Part shown: piece by piece, positions 7,913 to 18,770 of the stretch
Layout of the letters: each line of letters opens with the position of its first letter
Position numbering within the stretch: position 1 is the stretch's first letter
From: Deinococcus marmoris DSM 12784
GTDB lineage: Bacteria; Deinococcota; Deinococci; Deinococcales; Deinococcaceae
Length of the DNA: 46,852 nucleotides
NCBI RefSeq assembly: GCF_000701405.1
Contig: NZ_JNIV01000031.1
Location: 1 to 46,852 of the forward strand
Direction: 5' to 3'
Notes under the pieces: generated by a model
The model's database searches: none
The model's input: only the letters and a program-made list of their open reading frames with translations
What the model was told of the DNA's origin: nothing
Translations under genes and position numbers: made by a program

Positions 7913-9049
7913 TCAGACCTCTTGCAGCAGGCGGGTCAGCAGGCGCACATGATCCGGCCAGCGGTCCAGACGGATGTGTTCGTGGCTGGCGTGCGCGCCG
8001 TCGCCGGGTGCGCCCAGGCCGTCCAGGGTGGGCGACAGCGGCGCGGTGAAATTGCCGTCGCTGCCGCCGCCCACCACCTCGTGACCCAGGGTGAAGCCCA
8101 GCGTCTGCGCGGCAACCTGCGCCCGTTCAAACAGGGCCATCGTCGCCCCGCTCTGCTCGAAGGGGGGACGGTTCAATCCACCCGTAATAGTCAATTTGAC
8201 GCGGGGATCGTCCGGGGTCATGGCCTGCACCGCCGCCGTGACGCGCTCGGCCTCGGCCAGCGTGGAAACCCGCAGATCGATGTCCAGCACGCACTCGGCA
8301 GGAACCACGTTGACTGCGCTGCCCCCCCGGATCAGCCCGACGCTGAGGGTGGTGCCGGTTTCCGGGCGGGCCAGCGCCTGCACCTCCAGCACGGCCTTTG
8401 CAGCGGCGGTGATGGCGCTGGCCCCCTCCTGGGGCTTGTTTCCGGCGTGGCTGGAAATCCCCTGAAAGTGCAGCGAGAAGTGGCCGGTGCCCTTGCGCCC
8501 GGTCTTGAGGTTGTGGCTGTCGGCCACCGGGGGTTCTACCACCAGCACGGCGCGGGCGTTGCGGGCGGCGGCCTCGATATACACGCGGCTGCTGGCGCTC
8601 CCGGTTTCCTCGTCCGGCGAGAGCAGCACCTGCACGCCGCCCCTGGGCCACGGACTGCCCGGAGACTGATGTTTCAGGGTCCGCAGCGCATGGAACAGGC
8701 CCACGATTCCGGCCTTCATGTCGTAGGTGCCGGGGCCATACAGGCGGTCTTCGTCCTCACGCCAGGGCATCGTTTGCAGCGTGCCGTGCGGCCAGACGGT
8801 GTCGGCGTGGGTCAGCACCAGAATCGGCTGTTCGTCATAGGCCGCCCCGAAGTTGAACAGCCGGGTGCCGCCGGGCAGCGCGTGCGTCTCCGCGCCCAGA
8901 TCCAGCGCCCAGCGCTCCACCACGTCCATCACGCGGCAGATGGCGGCCAGATCGGTGGACGGCGACTCGATGTCCACCAGGGTTCGCAGGTCACTGAGCA
9001 TGGCCTTCAGGTCAGGTTGCAGGTCAGATGGAGCAGATGGGGATGACAT
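7913..9049 (-). CDS. M20-family metallopeptidase (carboxypeptidase G2-like)
   Basis: A 378-aa zinc peptidase of family M20, close to the glutamate carboxypeptidase G2 type. Zinc ligands and catalytic residues are visible: His and Asp in LVLTHADTVWP, the bridging Asp in YGPGTYDMKAGI, the catalytic Glu and zinc Glu in SPDEETGS, an Asp/Glu in VVEPPVADSHN, and a C-terminal His in AHASHEHIRLD. Between them lies the dimerisation domain with SSHAGNKPQEGASAI. It should remove C-terminal or N-acyl amino acids from small peptides or conjugates in the cytoplasm. It is the first gene of a leftward group with the two small hypothetical genes. Confidence 0.85.
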   Translation of the reverse strand: MSSPSAPSDLQPDLKAMLSDLRTLVDIESPSTDLAAICRVMDVVERWALDLGAETHALPGGTRLFNFGAAYDEQPILVLTHADTVWPHGTLQTMPWREDEDRLYGPGTYDMKAGIVGLFHALRTLKHQSPGSPWPRGGVQVLLSPDEETGSASSRVYIEAAARNARAVLVVEPPVADSHNLKTGRKGTGHFSLHFQGISSHAGNKPQEGASAITAAAKAVLEVQALARPETGTTLSVGLIRGGSAVNVVPAECVLDIDLRVSTLAEAERVTAAVQAMTPDDPRVKLTITGGLNRPPFEQSGATMALFERAQVAAQTLGFTLGHEVVGGGSDGNFTAPLSPTLDGLGAPGDGAHASHEHIRLDRWPDHVRLLTRLLQEV

Positions 9050-9079
9050 GCGCCCATGCTACCCCGGCCCAGGCAGACG

Positions 9080-9109
9080 CAAAAAAACCTCCAACCCTGG
9101 GCTGGAGGT
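9080..9109 (-). terminator. Rho-independent terminator
   Basis: On the minus strand an ACCTCCA stem (9103-9109 with 9087-9093) is followed directly by a run of seven T (9081-9087). This is a standard intrinsic terminator. It lies 41 bases after the stop of the 113-aa gene at 9150. Confidence 0.85.
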
Positions 9110-9149
9110 CTGATCCGTTCTCGCTGTCTTGCGCTTGCTGGCCTGAACT

Positions 9150-9491
9150 TCAGGTCAGCAGGGCGAGTTGCTGGGCCGTCACACTGACCTTCGAGCGGCC
9201 TTTGAGGTACAGGTCATGCACCACTTCCTTGCCGAAGATGCGGCCCAGGTGGGTGCTGGTCACTTCCAGGACGCGTTCACGGCCCTGCCCAGCGCTGATC
9301 TTGAGCCGGACGATACTTGTGGTGCCGGGAACCCAGGTACACAGCATGTCCTGAAGAGCGGCGGGCATCTGGGCGGGTCTGGGCTGGATGGGCTTAGGCT
9401 GGATGAATTTGGGCTGGGGGCGGGCCGATGGTGACGTGGCGTTGGGTGCGGGCTTCTGGGTCCGGTTGGAAAGGGGTTGAGGAGCAGTCAT
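9150..9491 (-). CDS. Hypothetical protein with Pro-rich N terminus
   Basis: A 113-aa protein. Residues 1-43 are rich in Pro, Gln and Lys with near-repeats (KFIQPKPIQPRPAQ) and are probably unstructured. Residues 44-113 look folded (LQDMLCTWVPGTTSIVRLKIS; ERVLEVTSTHLGRIFGKEVVHDLY). I do not recognise a family. The ATG at 9491 is preceded by GGAGGCCCACC. It is a single-gene unit: an intrinsic terminator follows it, and about 300 bases without a gene lie upstream. Confidence 0.6.
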   Translation of the reverse strand: MTAPQPLSNRTQKPAPNATSPSARPQPKFIQPKPIQPRPAQMPAALQDMLCTWVPGTTSIVRLKISAGQGRERVLEVTSTHLGRIFGKEVVHDLYLKGRSKVSVTAQQLALLT

Positions 9492-9776
9492 GGTGGGCCT
9501 CCGGGAAAACGAGGATCAATGTGGGGTGCCTTGACCTGCTGGCAGCGGCTCCGGCTCCAGGATGGTCAGCCACGGGTTACGGGAAAGAGCGTCATGGACG
9601 CCACGTCGCAAAACGGGGCTGTATTTCAACAGGTGGAGCCGGTGGTGCCGGTATGTCTAGTCTAACTGATGGTCTTCTGACTGCCAGGAGCTTTGTCCCA
9701 ATTGATCTTGACCATTTCGTCATGAACGCTCCCTGAGCGAGAGTAAAAATCGTGTGTCGGAGCTACGGGAAGGGGC
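9492..9776. other. Gene-free interval
   Basis: No convincing gene is seen. The minus strand carries TTAGACTAGACAT near 9655-9667, which could hold a -10 box for the 113-aa gene, but no good -35 accompanies it. The last part belongs to the promoter of the S9 peptidase. Confidence 0.4.
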
Positions 9777-9782
9777 TATTCT
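9777..9782 (+). promoter_or_regulatory. Candidate -10 box of a leaderless S9 peptidase transcript
   Basis: TATTCT ends seven bases before the ATG at 9790. With this spacing transcription would begin at or next to the start codon, a layout common in Deinococcus. No ribosome binding site is seen before the ATG. The -35 match (GTGTCG) is poor. Confidence 0.4.
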
Positions 9783-9789
9783 AAGGCCC

Positions 9790-11736
<1,947 letters not shown>

Positions 11737-11769
11737 AGCGGTTCTCCTGAACATGGGCCTGCATTCGTT

Positions 11770-11794
11770 CCCCTCTTCATTGAGGGGATTTTTT
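11770..11794 (+). terminator. Rho-independent terminator
   Basis: CCCCTC (11770-11775), a six-base loop, and GAGGGG (11782-11787) are followed by ATTTTTT. This is a standard intrinsic terminator 34 bases after the S9 peptidase stop. Confidence 0.85.
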
Positions 11795-11900
11795 GGCCAC
11801 CACATTGCTGTGAAGGCGATCAAACGCTGGTAAAGAGGGGGCAGCGCGAAACAACCGAGCAGGAGATTCTCGTCCTCTGCGCAGATGCACAGAGCTGCTC

Positions 11901-11906
11901 TAAACT
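11901..11906 (+). promoter_or_regulatory. Candidate -10 box of leaderless fumC transcript
   Basis: TAAACT lies six bases before the fumC ATG at 11913, the spacing expected for a leaderless transcript. No Shine-Dalgarno sequence precedes the ATG. The -35 region is not well conserved. Confidence 0.4.
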
Positions 11907-11912
11907 GCCCTC

Positions 11913-13307
11913 ATGACCCAAACCCGCAAGGAATCCGACACGATGGGCACGCTGGAGGTCGCCGCAGACCGCTACTGGGGCGCGCAGACCGAGCGCAGCA
12001 TTCACAATTTCCCGATTGGCCGCGACACCTTCGTCTGGGGCCGCCCGATCATCCGGGCGCTGGGAATCCTCAAAAAGGGCGCGGCGCAGGCCAATGCCGA
12101 GCTGGGTGAACTCCCACAGGACGTGGCCGATCTGATCGTGCAGGCCGCCGATGAGGTGATCGCCGGGAAACTGGACGATCACTTTCCGCTGGTGGTCTTT
12201 CAGACTGGATCAGGCACCCAGAGCAACATGAACTCCAACGAGGTGATCAGCAACCGCGCCATACAGATCGCGGGCGGCGAGATGGGCAGCAAGACGCCCG
12301 TGCATCCCAACGATCACGTCAACCGGGGCCAGAGCAGCAACGACACCTTTCCCACCGCCATGCACATCGCCGTGGTGCTGGAACTGAACGAGCGACTCTA
12401 CGGCGACGTGGGCAAGCTGCGCGACACCCTGCATGCCAAGGCCCAGGAGTACACGGGCATCGTCAAAGTGGGCCGCACGCACCTGCAAGATGCCACCCCG
12501 ATCACGCTGGGCCAGGAAATCGGCGGCTGGGTGGCGCAACTGGATTACGCGCTGGCCGAAGTGCGGCACGCCGGGGAAGGCTTGCTGGACCTCGCCATCG
12601 GAGGAACGGCAGTGGGCACGGGCCTGAATGCCCACCCGAAATTCGGTGATCTGGCCGCCAAAAAGTACGAAGCCGAGACGGGCTTTGCCTTCCGCAGCGC
12701 CGAGAACAAGTTCGCCGCCCTGAGCGCCCACGACGCCCTGGTGCAGACCTCCGCCGCGCTGCGGACGCTGGCCGGGGCGCTGATGAAGATGGCCAACGAC
12801 GTGCGCTGGCTGGCGAGTGGCCCGCGCAACGGCATCGGCGAGATCACCATTCCCGAGAACGAGCCGGGCAGCAGCATCATGCCCGGCAAGGTCAATCCCA
12901 CCCAGAGTGAAGCACTGACGATGGTGGCGACGCGCGTGTTCGGCAATGACGCCACGGTTGCGTTCGCCGGATCGCAGGGCAACTTTCAACTCAACGTGTT
13001 CAAGCCCGTGATGGTCCACGCCGTGCTGGAAAGCATCCGCCTGATCAGCGACGCCTCGCTGGCCTTCAACGACAACTGCGCGGTGGGGATCGAGCCGAAT
13101 CTGGAGAAAATCAAGCACAATCTGGACATCAACCTGATGCAGGTCACGGCCCTGAACAAGCACATCGGCTATGACAGGGCGGCGGCCATTGCCAAGAAAG
13201 CCCACAAGGAAGGCAGCAGCCTCAAGGCGGCGGCGGTGGGGCTGGGCTACGTGACAGACGAGGAATTTGACGCCTGGGTGGTTCCGCTGGAGATGACGCG
13301 GAACTGA
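11913..13307 (+). CDS. fumC: Class II fumarate hydratase
   Basis: A 464-aa iron-independent fumarase, the usual length for the class II family. It interconverts fumarate and (S)-malate in the TCA cycle. The three conserved blocks of the fumarase/aspartase superfamily are present: [20 protein letters not shown], the [19 protein letters not shown] block holding the catalytic His, and the signature [13 protein letters not shown] near residue 317. The opening [19 protein letters not shown] is typical of FumC. The ATG at 11913 sits six bases from a -10-like box, so the transcript may be leaderless. It is a single-gene unit with a strong terminator downstream. Confidence 0.95.
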   Translation: MTQTRKESDTMGTLEVAADRYWGAQTERSIHNFPIGRDTFVWGRPIIRALGILKKGAAQANAELGELPQDVADLIVQAADEVIAGKLDDHFPLVVFQTGSGTQSNMNSNEVISNRAIQIAGGEMGSKTPVHPNDHVNRGQSSNDTFPTAMHIAVVLELNERLYGDVGKLRDTLHAKAQEYTGIVKVGRTHLQDATPITLGQEIGGWVAQLDYALAEVRHAGEGLLDLAIGGTAVGTGLNAHPKFGDLAAKKYEAETGFAFRSAENKFAALSAHDALVQTSAALRTLAGALMKMANDVRWLASGPRNGIGEITIPENEPGSSIMPGKVNPTQSEALTMVATRVFGNDATVAFAGSQGNFQLNVFKPVMVHAVLESIRLISDASLAFNDNCAVGIEPNLEKIKHNLDINLMQVTALNKHIGYDRAAAIAKKAHKEGSSLKAAAVGLGYVTDEEFDAWVVPLEMTRN

Positions 13308-13416
13308 ATGTTCTGCACGCTTGATCTCTGTCCCTGCTTCATCTGGAATATCGCTGAGGACGCGCCGCGTGAAGGGTAAGGACAGCCAGAGGGAACGAAA
13401 CAAAAAAACGAAACAA

Positions 13417-13450
13417 AAAGGGGACCTGCCGGGCGTGACAGGTCTCCTTT
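13417..13450. terminator. Strong bidirectional terminator hairpin
   Basis: AAAGGGGACCTG (13417-13428) pairs with CAGGTCTCCTTT (13439-13450) over 12 bp with one G-T wobble. A-rich DNA precedes it and TTT ends it, so it can stop transcription in both directions. It lies about 110 bases after the fumC stop. Confidence 0.8.
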
Positions 13451-13492
13451 GTAGGTCTCTTCAATCAGAAAGGTGGGTTGCTGGGATGACGG

Positions 13493-13652
13493 CTCATACG
13501 GATTCCGCTTAATTACCGTATAAAGGCCACCAGTGGAACAGGATGTGCTGGGTGAAGAGATCGGGTTGTCGGCGGCACTGTGGCGAAAAATGATGGCTGA
13601 ATAGAATTTAGCAATGCTCCAGTCTGCGCTTTTTATTCGGAGTCCGTATCAG
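13493..13652. mobile_element. MITE-like element A
   Basis: A 160-bp gene-free segment with terminal inverted repeats CTCATACGGATTCCG at the left and CGGAGTCCGTATCAG at the right. A second element with the same ends but different internal sequence is at 32246-32387. Ends of this kind with no coding capacity suggest a non-autonomous transposable element moved by a transposase elsewhere. The right end supplies the TGA stop codon (13649-13651, minus strand) of the lipoprotein gene. I see no clear target-site duplication. Confidence 0.65.
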
Positions 13653-15511
13653 TTGGGTCCCATGCTCATGCCAGCGGCGCGGAACTTGTTCTGCCACATC
13701 TGGAACTCCTGCTTCTCGGTGTCCATCGTCACTGCACCGGACCACGACGCATTGTTGTAGCAGGTGTTAGAGCAGTCGGCGAACCAGGTGTTGTTGAGCC
13801 AGGTGCTGTTGTTGGCGTTGATGCGGGTCCAGCCGATCACGTTGTCGTGGACTGTGTTGTTGAACCAGGTGTTGCTGCCCTTGCCATTCATGACGTCCCA
13901 GACGTAGATGCCGACGTTCTGGGCCTTGTTGATCTCGCCGGTGGGCAGGCGGCCACTCGACAGCACGCGGTTGTTGAACACGTTGTGGTCATGCCCGCCC
14001 GCGATGCCGATCCCCTGGTTGGAGGTGCTGACGATCTGGTTGTTGTAGACGTCGACGTAACCGCCGGCCTCGCCCAGGTTGCCCACCGGACCGTCGCCCA
14101 GCATGATGCCGCCGCCGGAGTACCCGCCGTCCGTGGCCGCCTGGATGGCGAACGCCCCCTGGATGTAGTTGTCATGGATCTGCATCCGGCTGCCGGCAGT
14201 GCCGCTGGTGGAGTACAGGTTGATGTTCTCTTCCAGCGAGCTTTTGCCCGGCTCGTTGATGACCTCGTTCCAGGCGATTTCCATGCCGGGCACGTTCTGG
14301 ACCTTGGCGATCTGTGCGAACTGGGCGTAATAACGTCCACCGTTGTACCCGCCGTTGCCGTTACTCAGGCGACCATCGATATTCTTGGCCCTGTTGCGCA
14401 GGATCTTGATGGTCTGCCCGTTGCCCTTGCCGTAGAACAGGTTGACGTAGATCCCCGTGGTGCCCTCCATGTAATTATTCTCTACCCGGAGGTTGTAGAC
14501 CTCTTCCACAGCGGCGAAACGTCCGGCGTAGGCACCGGCGACATTGGGATTCATGCCATACCCGTTGGTGTTGCGGACCGTCAGGTTGACCTTCCAGCCC
14601 CGGATGAGGTGACCCCGTCCACGCAGATTGGAGCCTTCGATCACCACAGGTTCTGAGGTCTGGATGAAGACCGCAGGCACGTTCGGATTCATGCTTTCCC
14701 AGTTGCCCCGGTAGGTGCCGCCCTTGGTAATGACCAGCGGTCCGCTGTAATTGACGTTGCCGGACGGAGGTGTAGGCGCAGGGGGAGTAGGAGTGGGCGC
14801 AGGTGGAGCAACCGAGGGCGGCGCAGGCGACGTGGGCGTACCGGACGAATTGCAATCCACCAGAATGGCCCCGCCCCAGTCGGCGTGATCGTAATCGAGG
14901 CCGTCACCCGCGTCGCCCACCACCAACTTCAGTTCACGGCGGCCCGAAACGTCCACGTTGACGGTTTTGGGGGCGTCCGCGCCGGTCATCCTGCCGCTGT
15001 CGAATACCTTGACTCCATCGGCAAACACCTGGAACACCACGCTGCCCCGATCCCCCACCTCGTCGTCGATGCCCACGTCACTGATAAACCGGTTACATTT
15101 GCCACCCAGATTGAAGGTCATCGACGAATTGGAATGCACCCCGAACCCACTGTCGTACTTCTTCCCGTTCACGACCATCATGCGCCCGTCTCTGGCTCCG
15201 TTCTCGCCGACGCTCATGTTGCGCTCAATGGGTCCCCAGCCGTTGGTCGCTGCCGTCCACGCCTCGCCGCTCAGCATGTTGTTGCCGGTGTTGATCGCCA
15301 GCGCCTTCATGCGGGCCACCTCGGCTTCCATACCCACCAGACCATTGTCAGAAGACACCCAGGAGTGATCGGTGCCGTCGTAGATGAACTGGCTGCCATT
15401 CTGCCCATCTGCCTGCGGCTGGGGGGGGGCGGTCTGCTGCGAACAGGCGGCCAGGGTCAGGGTCAGGGCAAGGGCGGTGAGGGACAGGGCAGAGCGGGGG
15501 GAATGAGACAT
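13649..15511 (-). CDS. Lipoprotein with NPCBM-like and right-handed beta-helix domains
   Basis: A 620-aa surface protein. A signal peptide ends in the lipobox LAAC with the lipidated Cys at residue 23. Residues about 40-220 resemble an NPCBM/NEW2 carbohydrate-binding module (GWGPIERNMSVGENGA; KYDSGFGVHSNSSMTFNL; VFQVFADGVKVFDSG; DHADWGGAILV). A Pro/Thr-rich linker at about 225-255 leads to a right-handed parallel beta-helix with Asn-rich turns (RVENNYMEGTTGIYV; HDNYIQGAFAI; VYNNQIVSTSNQGIGIAGG; VFNNRVLSSG), as in pectate lyases and other polysaccharide-active proteins. It probably binds or cleaves a surface polysaccharide. SD AGAGGAAA precedes the ATG. The stop codon lies inside MITE-like element A, so the C terminus may have been reshaped. 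Confidence 0.8.
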   Translation of the reverse strand: MSHSPRSALSLTALALTLTLAACSQQTAPPQPQADGQNGSQFIYDGTDHSWVSSDNGLVGMEAEVARMKALAINTGNNMLSGEAWTAATNGWGPIERNMSVGENGARDGRMMVVNGKKYDSGFGVHSNSSMTFNLGGKCNRFISDVGIDDEVGDRGSVVFQVFADGVKVFDSGRMTGADAPKTVNVDVSGRRELKLVVGDAGDGLDYDHADWGGAILVDCNSSGTPTSPAPPSVAPPAPTPTPPAPTPPSGNVNYSGPLVITKGGTYRGNWESMNPNVPAVFIQTSEPVVIEGSNLRGRGHLIRGWKVNLTVRNTNGYGMNPNVAGAYAGRFAAVEEVYNLRVENNYMEGTTGIYVNLFYGKGNGQTIKILRNRAKNIDGRLSNGNGGYNGGRYYAQFAQIAKVQNVPGMEIAWNEVINEPGKSSLEENINLYSTSGTAGSRMQIHDNYIQGAFAIQAATDGGYSGGGIMLGDGPVGNLGEAGGYVDVYNNQIVSTSNQGIGIAGGHDHNVFNNRVLSSGRLPTGEINKAQNVGIYVWDVMNGKGSNTWFNNTVHDNVIGWTRINANNSTWLNNTWFADCSNTCYNNASWSGAVTMDTEKQEFQMWQNKFRAAGMSMGPN

Positions 15512-16041
15512 GGTGGGTTTCCTCTGTGAAGACGGTAGGGGGCGGGTGACTTGATCGATTCAGGTTCAGAAACTGGGTTGGGCAGTCCTGAACGAGCTGT
15601 CTCTGGAGATCAACGTCGGGCCGGGCGTAGGAGGCGAACTGCCAGAAAGCGGAAGTTGGATCGGCTTACTGGAGGGCCGCCGTGCTTGCACAGTTACCTT
15701 AACCAAATCTTATTAGAGGAATCTGCAAACCAGTCTCTTAAACCCATTCTCATTTCGCTCATGCACCCTGGGCTGTCCCTGGAACGCGCCGTTTTGAATG
15801 CGAACAGGCAAGTGCAAAATATTCACAAACAGACGTGGTGGCAGGGTGTTTCCAGGCACCGGACCCACTGATTTCATGGGGCAGCATGAGTGCCGGATCA
15901 GACCGCGCGTTAGATGAAGCGTTCTCATCTGGGCGTCCGGGAATGGCGATCTCCCCACCGAGCCGCCAGAGGCTGAAACGGGGGCCAGGCTGGCGGCCAG
16001 AAAAGACGAGACATTCAACCAGTTCATTCAATCAAAGGAAC
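15512..16041. other. Long gene-free interval
   Basis: About 530 bases with no convincing gene in any frame. It is the 5' region of the lipoprotein gene and therefore probably holds its promoter, but no clear -35/-10 pair stands out. An AT-richer patch occurs at 15695-15760. No repeat shared with the rest of the window was noticed. Confidence 0.4.
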
Positions 16042-16088
16042 TGTCCCAGCCGATCTCTGAACCCTGTTGGGTGAGATCGGCTGGGACA
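16042..16088 (-). terminator. 16-bp hairpin terminator
   Basis: TGTCCCAGCCGATCTC (16042-16057) and its perfect reverse complement (16073-16088) enclose a 15-base loop. Read on the minus strand it is followed by GTTCCTTTGATT, a weak U-tract. It lies 32 bases after the stop of the 71-aa membrane protein gene. Confidence 0.7.
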
Positions 16089-16119
16089 CCTGGGAATCGG
16101 CTGTCGTGTGGTCCGGGTT

Positions 16120-16335
16120 TCAGGCCACGGACTTGCGGACAATGCCATCTACGGACGCGTCACTCATCCAGGCGTTGACCTGAAGATTGGGGCTGACGCT
16201 GGGGGCCACGCTGCCCTCGAACGGCACGGCCCAGCGTTCACCTTTCATACTCCTGATGAGGACCGAGACCGCCAGTGCCACCAGCAGGCACAGCGCAACG
16301 GCGGCGGGCAACAGCGCGATCAGCAACAGGGTCAT
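16120..16335 (-). CDS. Small membrane protein, hypothetical
   Basis: A 71-aa protein. Residues 1-28 (LLLIALLPAAVALCLLVALAVSVLI) form one long transmembrane helix, followed by a basic RSMKGERW stretch and a polar domain ending in VRKSVA. The topology suggests an inner-membrane anchor with a cytoplasmic tail. No family is recognised. A hairpin terminator follows directly, so this is probably a real single-gene unit. Confidence 0.5.
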   Translation of the reverse strand: MTLLLIALLPAAVALCLLVALAVSVLIRSMKGERWAVPFEGSVAPSVSPNLQVNAWMSDASVDGIVRKSVA

Positions 16336-16550
16336 GCGTCACTGTGCGACCCGACGGCTGACCGATTCATGACAGAGGTTTACGAAGCATAAAATAAAGA
16401 TGAGTTTTTCACGCTGTTCCTTTAAAAGTGTGGGGGATCAGGGCTTCACCCCCCCTGGATGTATGAAATTTTATATTCCTCATGCCGGCTCTGGGCGGTC
16501 AGGGCGAGGAATCTCAAGGAGACTGGCGCTGGCCCTCCGTGCCCTGCATA

Positions 16551-16580
16551 CGGACAGGGATGTGGGCAGCCCTCTAGACT
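16551..16580 (+). promoter_or_regulatory. Candidate kbl promoter
   Basis: CGGACA (16551-16556), an 18-base spacer and TAGACT (16575-16580) form a plausible sigma-70 promoter. The -10 box ends seven bases before the ATG at 16588, which would give a leaderless or near-leaderless transcript. Confidence 0.45.
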
Positions 16581-16587
16581 CCGGGGT

Positions 16588-17775
16588 ATGACCATTTCAC
16601 TTTCCGAGCGGCTGAGCGCCGAACTCTCAGGTCTGCGAGACAGCGGACTCCTGATCAAGCCGCGTGTACTGGACGGAGCCAACCGCGCCCGCACGCGCGT
16701 GGATGGCCGCGAGGTGGTGAATCTGGCGAGCAACAACTACCTGGGCTTTGCCGATCACCCTCGCCTCAAGGAAAAGGCCGCCGCCTACCTGCGCGAGTGG
16801 GGCGTGGGGGCCGGAGCAGTGCGGACCATTGCCGGAACGCTGCGGATTCACGAGGAACTGGAACAGCAACTGGCCGCCTTCAAGCACACCGGCAGCGCTC
16901 TGGTGCTGCACAGCGGCTTTACCACCAATCAGGGGGTACTGGGCACCCTGCTCAAAGAGGGCGATCTGGTGATCAGCGACGCACTGAACCACGCCAGCAT
17001 CATCGACGGGCTGCGGCTGACCAAGGCCACCAAGAAGGTCTACAAGCACGCCGATGCGGACGATCTGGAGCGGCTGTTGCAGGAAAACGAGACGGACGGC
17101 CTGAAACTGGTGGTCACCGACGGCGTGTTCAGCATGGACGGCGATCTGGCCCCGCTGGATAAGTTGATCGCGGTGGCCCGCAAGTACGGCGCAGTCACGT
17201 ATGTGGACGACGCCCACGGCAGCGGTGTGATGGGCAAGGACGGTCGCGGCACGGTGCATCACTTCGGCTTCGAGAACGCCGACGACGTGATTCAGGTGGG
17301 CACCCTGTCCAAAGCCTGGGGCGGCGTGGGAGGCTACGCCGCCGGGCACGCGGACCTGCGCGAATTGCTGATCAACCGCGCCCGCCCGTACCTGTTCTCC
17401 ACCGCGCAGCCCCCGGCGGTGGTGGGCGGTCTGGTGGCCGCCATCGAGGAAGTGCAGCGTGACCCCACGCTGATGCGGCGGCTGTGGGACAACACGCACT
17501 ACTTCAAGGCCGAGTTGGCCGGGTTGGGCTTCGACACGATGGGCAGCGTCACCCCCATCACCCCAGTCCTGTTCGGTGAGCCGGAAGCGGCGTTCGAGGC
17601 CAGCCGCCTGCTGTTCGAGGAAGGCGTTTTCGCCGTGGGTCTGGGCTTTCCCACCGTGCCGCGCGGCAGCGCCCGCATCCGCAACATCGTGACCGCCGAG
17701 CATACGCGCGCCGATCTGGATCAGGCGCTGGAGGCGTATGACAAGGTGGGGCGGAAACTCAAGATCGTGGGCTGA
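16588..17775 (+). CDS. kbl: Glycine C-acetyltransferase (2-amino-3-ketobutyrate CoA ligase)
   Basis: A 395-aa PLP-dependent enzyme of the alpha-oxoamine synthase family. It cleaves 2-amino-3-ketobutyrate with CoA to glycine and acetyl-CoA in threonine breakdown, and the family also covers BioF. PLP-site residues are visible: His135 in LNHASIID, Asp207/His210 in VDDAHGSG and the Schiff-base Lys242 in GTLSKAWGG. The N-terminal VVNLASNNYLGFADHP and the VGAGAVRTIAGT blocks are typical. I call Kbl rather than BioF from the overall sequence and the absence of biotin neighbours; a broad-specificity enzyme is possible. No threonine dehydrogenase is adjacent. The upstream frame from 16459 is not supported; the real start is at 16588. 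Confidence 0.85.
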   Translation: MTISLSERLSAELSGLRDSGLLIKPRVLDGANRARTRVDGREVVNLASNNYLGFADHPRLKEKAAAYLREWGVGAGAVRTIAGTLRIHEELEQQLAAFKHTGSALVLHSGFTTNQGVLGTLLKEGDLVISDALNHASIIDGLRLTKATKKVYKHADADDLERLLQENETDGLKLVVTDGVFSMDGDLAPLDKLIAVARKYGAVTYVDDAHGSGVMGKDGRGTVHHFGFENADDVIQVGTLSKAWGGVGGYAAGHADLRELLINRARPYLFSTAQPPAVVGGLVAAIEEVQRDPTLMRRLWDNTHYFKAELAGLGFDTMGSVTPITPVLFGEPEAAFEASRLLFEEGVFAVGLGFPTVPRGSARIRNIVTAEHTRADLDQALEAYDKVGRKLKIVG

Positions 17776-17794
17776 ACAAACATCTCCAAAGCAG

Positions 17795-17831
17795 CAAAAG
17801 GCCACCCCCGCATCTTGGAGGGTGGCTTTTG
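17795..17831. terminator. Bidirectional terminator between kbl and trxA
   Basis: CAAAAGGCCACCC (17795-17807) pairs with GGGTGGCTTTTG (17820-17831) with one bulged G. The A and T runs at either side allow termination of both the rightward kbl and the leftward thioredoxin transcripts. Confidence 0.8.
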
Positions 17832-17872
17832 CCTTGGGGCTGATCTTGAAACTGAGGTTCTGTTGGCGCTGT

Positions 17873-18211
17873 TCAGTTGGCGCTGGCGGCGGCTCCCGCA
17901 TGCTTGTCCAGTAGCTTCTCAAAGGCCCGCCTGGGTTGTGCGCCCACAATACTCTCTACGGGCTGCCCGTCCTTGAACAGCATCAGGGTGGGAATGCTCA
18001 TCACGCGGAACTGGCCCTGGGTCATGGGGTTCTCGTCCACGTTGACCTTGCCAACTTTGACCCGGCCCTCGTACTGCCCGGCCAGTTCCTCAATCACGGG
18101 GGCAATGATGCGGCAGGGGCCACACCACGGTGCCCAGAAATCCACCAGGGTCAGTCCGCTGGCGATCTCGCCCTGAAAGTTACTGTCGGTTAAAGTGATG
18201 GGGTTTGTCAT
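17873..18211 (-). CDS. trxA: Thioredoxin
   Basis: A 112-aa thioredoxin, standard length. The active site WCGPC holds Cys30 and Cys33 in the context [11 protein letters not shown]. The cis-Pro is in MSIPTLMLF, and the buried Asp of LVDFWAP is present. It reduces protein disulfides in the cytoplasm and recycles peroxiredoxins. Two ATGs lie six bases apart; the one at 18211 has GGAGG at proper spacing (8 bases). It lies 16 bases downstream of a peroxiredoxin-like gene, with which it should be co-transcribed; the pair is a natural electron-donor and acceptor couple. Confidence 0.93.
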   Translation of the reverse strand: MTNPITLTDSNFQGEIASGLTLVDFWAPWCGPCRIIAPVIEELAGQYEGRVKVGKVNVDENPMTQGQFRVMSIPTLMLFKDGQPVESIVGAQPRRAFEKLLDKHAGAAASAN

Positions 18212-18227
18212 GGTCATTTCCTCCGGT

Positions 18228-18746
18228 TTAGGTCTGAGACTGAATGTACTTGATCAGACCCAGCGTATCAGCGGCGTTCAGGCGGCCAATGGCGCTCGAC
18301 GAGTACAGCGCCACGGCCACCTTGCCGTCGGGCGACAGAACGAAGCCGGTGGCGTGCGAGTAGGGGGGCTTGCCGTCGCTACCGTCCGACACATAGTTGC
18401 CGACGCTGGCCGCCGTGGCCTGTGCATCGATGCCGTAGGCCACCGGGAAGGTCAGGCCATGCTTGCTGACCGTTTCCTGCGCCTCACTCTGGGAATCCAC
18501 CGAGAGGGCCACCACTTTGGTGTTGATCCCGGCAAACTGCTCCAGAGATTTCTGGAAGTCGCTGAGCTGCGTGCGGCAGAACGGGCACCAGTTGCCCCGG
18601 TAAAACAGCACGACGCCCCAGCTTCCGGCCAGATCGGCGGGCAGGTTCAGCGTGCCGCCGCCCACCAGATCGGCGCTCAGGTGCGGAAAGGTGTCACCGT
18701 TGTTGAGGCGAAAGACGCTGGCGGTCTGTGTAGCAGTTGCAGTCAT
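18228..18746 (-). CDS. Peroxiredoxin-like AhpC/TSA-family protein
   Basis: A 172-aa thioredoxin-fold protein of the AhpC/TSA redoxin group. The site [14 protein letters not shown] has Cys54 and Cys57, a CxxC arrangement as in the PRX-like2 and related subgroups rather than the single peroxidatic Cys of typical 2-Cys enzymes. The following [19 protein letters not shown] and [10 protein letters not shown] blocks fit the family. It probably reduces peroxides using the adjacent thioredoxin. The start at 18746 has AAGGAG at good spacing. A strong promoter and a palindrome lie upstream, and a divergent TetR gene follows, suggesting control by that repressor. Confidence 0.85.
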   Translation of the reverse strand: MTATATQTASVFRLNNGDTFPHLSADLVGGGTLNLPADLAGSWGVVLFYRGNWCPFCRTQLSDFQKSLEQFAGINTKVVALSVDSQSEAQETVSKHGLTFPVAYGIDAQATAASVGNYVSDGSDGKPPYSHATGFVLSPDGKVAVALYSSSAIGRLNAADTLGLIKYIQSQT

Positions 18747-18770
18747 GATGATCTCCTTAGTAAGTTGACT

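Noticed and set aside
9754..9789. Extended start of the S9 peptidase
   Set aside because: It would translate through the TATTCT -10 box and adds residues not expected for the family.
13847..14656. Long open frame on the plus strand opposite the lipoprotein gene
   Set aside because: The minus frame has a signal peptide, domains and a ribosome site; the plus frame is a shadow with GC-rich, low-complexity codon use.
15551..16074. Several short open frames in the gap upstream of the lipoprotein gene
   Set aside because: None has a ribosome site, family resemblance or a supported start; they overlap each other on both strands.
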